NCBI GenBank assembly: GCA_964468645.1 | Contig: CAYXUU010000009.1 | Coordinates: forward strand, 72,974-136,973 | Source: JAIOZK01 sp964468645 | GTDB taxonomy: Bacteria > Bacteroidota > Bacteroidia > Bacteroidales > JAIOZK01 | DNA length: 64,000 nucleotides | Direction: 5' to 3' | Shown here: positions 61,998 to 64,000 of the stretch, one piece after another | Position numbering within the stretch: the first letter of the stretch is position 1 | Layout of the letters: the number at the start of each line of letters is the position of its first letter | Notes under the pieces: generated by a model | Told to the model about the DNA's origin: nothing | Databases searched by the model: none | The model's input: the letters and a program-made list of their open reading frames with translations, nothing else | Translations under genes and position numbers: made by a program

Positions 61998-63269
61998 TTA
62001 GTATTTGATGCAGCGAACTGAAAATCCATTATTCATATTTATATGTGAATGTCTGATTTGACTTGACAAAGAATACAATTCCCAATAATAGGATTGCGTA
62101 GGGCTTATTTCGGTTGAGGTCCAGAACCAGGCACGTTTACCAATCGTGGGTGAAATAGTATCATAAGGGTAATAATACAAACCACCAGGAAGTGCTTTAA
62201 AGCCAAATTCATCAATACCATTATTATTATTACCTATCCAACCACGTGTACTTTTCATTCTCCAACCCACATCAGTACCCACCCAAGGGAAAAAATATTC
62301 ACAATCAACTGTTGGATCAATATAAGTGGTTAAAGTACACCATTGGGCATCACTTGGCAGTTGCCAGCCTGCAGGGCATACCTCAAGGGCTGACTCCCAA
62401 TAGTATAAACGACCATAAATTGCACAATTTGAAGGAATATCATCATAGCACCAACTGTTTGCTGTCTGATAATTCATATTTTCTTTCAACCAACATTGGC
62501 CGCCTATTAAGACAGTATGGTAGTACTGTGACATATACCATATTCTTTCGGCATAAGGGCATGGAGTGCCTTCTTCTATATTAAATATTTGAGTTCCTTT
62601 GCATTGAGGAATATCATCTAATACATCACTTCCAGCGAACTCACTTAATGTCTTTGCATAACCAATATATAAAAGCGAATCTCCAAGATTGAATGGAAAA
62701 CCTTGAATAGTAGATACTGCTTTCTGTTCTGTAAAGGAATTATTATATCCTAAGTATTCCAAGGAGCACTCCGTGTTTGAAGTTCCCATATTAATAATTT
62801 TAATACCACTATTAGCCTCTCTCCATTGAGCAGTAAAAAAGGATACACCCTTTTCAGATGGAGTAAACTTAAAGTTATGATATCCACCTGTCAAATCTTT
62901 TTCCATTGTGATAATCTCACTACCTTGTACATCAGAAATCCAAAAAAGTACATTTCCCTCTTCAGGAATAAATACAGTGATGTTCGTCTCATTTTGCATT
63001 GGATTGGGGTAATTCTGAAACACCTGGAAGCCTGATTTCTCTGTATTATGTTGAGGTATGTTAACCTGGTATTCCAGTACCAAGACCGTATCAGGCCAAT
63101 ACAATATAGTGTCACATCCCTGGGTTTCATTCAATATCTTTATGCTATCTAATTGGACATAAACTGTGTCATAGCTGGCTGTAAAAGTTACCTCTATAGT
63201 ATGAGTTTGACCAAAGGAAATAGTTGACATAAAAAGGAGTGAAGTCGTGAGTAGGATTCTAGCTTTCAT
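61998..63269 (-). CDS. FISUMP-domain protein with internal sorting-tail-like module
   Basis: Exported protein of 423 residues: signal peptide (1-20, ending SFGQ), a short beta segment, a module with NYPNPMQNETNITVFIPEEG (about 87-106) that resembles a type IX sorting tail but lies internally, and a C-terminal FISUMP domain (about 240-423: GGQCWLKENMNYQTA, CPAGWQLPSDAQW, GFSVRCIKY). FISUMP domains are extracellular, of unknown function. The promoter on the minus strand is TTG (63327-63329), 20 bases, TATCTTAC (63299-63306). There is no second sorting tail at the C-terminus. Confidence 0.8.
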   Translation of the reverse strand: MKARILLTTSLLFMSTISFGQTHTIEVTFTASYDTVYVQLDSIKILNETQGCDTILYWPDTVLVLEYQVNIPQHNTEKSGFQVFQNYPNPMQNETNITVFIPEEGNVLFWISDVQGSEIITMEKDLTGGYHNFKFTPSEKGVSFFTAQWREANSGIKIINMGTSNTECSLEYLGYNNSFTEQKAVSTIQGFPFNLGDSLLYIGYAKTLSEFAGSDVLDDIPQCKGTQIFNIEEGTPCPYAERIWYMSQYYHTVLIGGQCWLKENMNYQTANSWCYDDIPSNCAIYGRLYYWESALEVCPAGWQLPSDAQWCTLTTYIDPTVDCEYFFPWVGTDVGWRMKSTRGWIGNNNNGIDEFGFKALPGGLYYYPYDTISPTIGKRAWFWTSTEISPTQSYYWELYSLSSQIRHSHINMNNGFSVRCIKY

Positions 63270-63298
63270 TATTGACTGGTTTTGGTTGTTTTACACCT

Positions 63299-63329
63299 GT
63301 AAGATACGATAAAGAAGGCTAAATGTCAA
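63299..63329 (-). promoter_or_regulatory. Promoter of the FISUMP gene
   Basis: Minus-strand TTG at 63327-63329, 20 bases, TATCTTAC at 63299-63306, one base from TAnnTTTG at the last positions. The leader to the ATG at 63269 is about 25 bases. Confidence 0.5.
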
Positions 63330-63490
63330 GTGGTTACATCATCAACCCAGTTTTGAGCAATGAAATATATGCTACCTTGGTAGAAGGGATACCTATAAAT
63401 CAGATTGGAAATATATTATTGGATGGTGAAGAGTGTTTATTGAAACAAGGATCTATACGAAATTTCGAAGATGTTAAGGAAGTTTTTTGA
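63323..63490 (+). CDS. Small open frame of doubtful status
   Basis: ATG at 63323 gives 55 residues (MSSGYIINPVLSNEIYATLV and on to FEDVKEVF). The protein-like composition is weak evidence. The start lies inside the promoter of the divergent FISUMP gene and it overlaps a coding-like minus-strand frame (63437-63601). No family recognised. Confidence 0.2.
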   Translation: MSSGYIINPVLSNEIYATLVEGIPINQIGNILLDGEECLLKQGSIRNFEDVKEVF

Positions 63491-63601
63491 AAAGGCAAAG
63501 GGATCTCCTTGATTCTTTACCTCAAATTTGATTTCATCCTGAAAACCGACAAATTTAATATGATCAGCCTTGTGTAGTATTTCAAACCACCCAAAGCATG
63601 A
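63437..63601 (-). pseudogene. Coding-like fragment without a start
   Basis: A 54-codon minus-strand frame reads CFGWFEILHKADHIKFVGFQ and then DEIKFEVKNQGDPFAFSKNF to a TAA at 63437. The composition is clearly protein-like, but a TGA precedes it and there is no start codon. A nearby one-base frame change may mark a frameshift near 63590. The family is not recognised. It is part of the poorly coding right end. Confidence 0.3.
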
Positions 63602-63699
63602 TCATCTATTCTATTTGAAATGGTTTATTAATTCTGAGAAGTTATGGTAGGATTGCAAGTTGGATTTGTTGAATAAAATATTCCTATGTCAATTTATGT

Positions 63700-63921
63700 T
63701 CAATTACGAAGAAGTCTGATTAATAATGGAATTATTATTGATCCCCAAAACAAAAGCGACCACAATACATCTACCCAAATTTTGTTTCTTGTAATTGTTT
63801 GCTGAGGTCGAATTATTGCTGCATTTTCCTCTTTAAATATGTTCTTAAATCCATTAACATAGAGAGAGCCTGATACAATGAGAAGACTCAAGTGTTGATT
63901 CACATCAATATTCAATTCCAT
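63700..63921 (-). CDS. Hypothetical small membrane protein
   Basis: From the ATG at 63921 the protein has 73 residues: MELNIDVNQHLSLLIVSGSL, a charged middle, then one membrane helix near the C-terminus (VLWSLLFWGSIIIPLLIRLL). No homologous family is recognised. A TTTATTTG at about 63929-63936 could be a poor -7 box. It lies just inside a possible insertion sequence boundary near 63953 and may be an accessory gene. Confidence 0.35.
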   Translation of the reverse strand: MELNIDVNQHLSLLIVSGSLYVNGFKNIFKEENAAIIRPQQTITRNKIWVDVLWSLLFWGSIIIPLLIRLLRN

Positions 63922-63952
63922 AATGGTCAAATAAAAAACATTATAAATCAGT

Positions 63953-64000
63953 AGTGTCCGACTAAAATAATATAAAAAAGGGTACTTCCCGGAGGTTTCC
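63953..64000. mobile_element. Possible insertion sequence terminus at the right edge
   Basis: AGTGTCCGACTAAAATAATA at 63953-63972 recalls the outer ends of IS4-type elements in Bacteroidota, from memory only. No transposase or second end is inside the window, so this is a weak hint. Between 63270 and the window end, apart from the fragments listed, I see no clear gene. Confidence 0.2.

Noticed and set aside
1..64000. tRNA, rRNA, tmRNA or RNase P RNA genes
   Set aside because: I looked for T-loop and anticodon-arm patterns and conserved rRNA words in intergenic gaps on both strands and found none. A covariance-model search would be decisive.

Overview
The window is 64 kb from a Bacteroidota chromosome, most likely an environmental Bacteroidales or Marinilabiliales-type anaerobe (inference). 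Supporting signs seen in the sequence are several proteins with type IX secretion sorting domains, a gliding-motility-type C-terminal domain, FISUMP, GIN (DUF2807) and DUF4271 proteins, the block DUF4271-hemD-rnpA-yidD, near absence of Shine-Dalgarno sites, and many promoters with the Bacteroidetes -7 box TAnnTTTG, often about 20 bases after a TTG or TTTG -33 element. The DNA is AT-rich and contains one 10-N assembly gap (37511-37520). I saw no rRNA, tRNA, CRISPR array, prophage or intact insertion sequence.

Layout. 1-9475: the start of an aromatic amino acid lyase, a Ycf48-like propeller lipoprotein, hisS, a broken lipoprotein gene, a WbuC-like cupin, and an operon of an LptF/LptG-type permease with two family 4 glycosyltransferases, followed by a GNAT-like protein. 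9571-16289: three tandem paralogous secreted proteins (about 650 residues, one Asp-box, type IX sorting tail), each behind its own near-identical promoter, with a decayed four-helix-bundle gene between the first two. 16736-28096: M28 peptidase, GtrA, the cdd-thioesterase-ChaN operon, O-antigen ligase, S41 protease, yidD, rnpA, hemD, DUF4271, adk and a HEAT-like protein.

28124-38741 is an acetate/acyl-CoA block: a PatZ-sized ADP-forming acyl-CoA synthetase fused to a GNAT domain, an NCS2 permease with a C-terminal GHKL-like domain, an OFA-family transporter, AMP-forming Acs, a 3-hydroxyacyl-CoA dehydrogenase and acetate kinase. The assembly gap sits exactly where a phosphotransacylase gene would be expected: an ATG reading MEIKRL runs into the Ns and a TAA follows them. 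38899-47441: yebC, a GIN-head/beta-barrel protein with its presumed anti-sigma and ECF sigma genes, lepA, and a tandem GAPDH pair in which the first copy has lost the catalytic cysteine.

47607-64000: a type B sorting-domain surface protein, spoT, a Fur-family regulator, purA, the rimP-nusA-infB operon with a hairpin in its predicted leader, a PKD lipoprotein, a family 39 glycosyltransferase, a FISUMP protein, and a poorly coding right end with gene fragments and a possible transposon terminus. Across the window, many intergenic gaps hold AT-rich tracts built from 7-14 bp words (AACTC/AACTTC, CAACCACT, CGACAATC and others), often arranged as inverted arms that fold into long hairpins; some arms include gene stop codons. 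These tracts, the pseudo-GAPDH pair, the promoter-linked secreted paralogs and the leader hairpin of the nusA operon are the parts most worth a second look.
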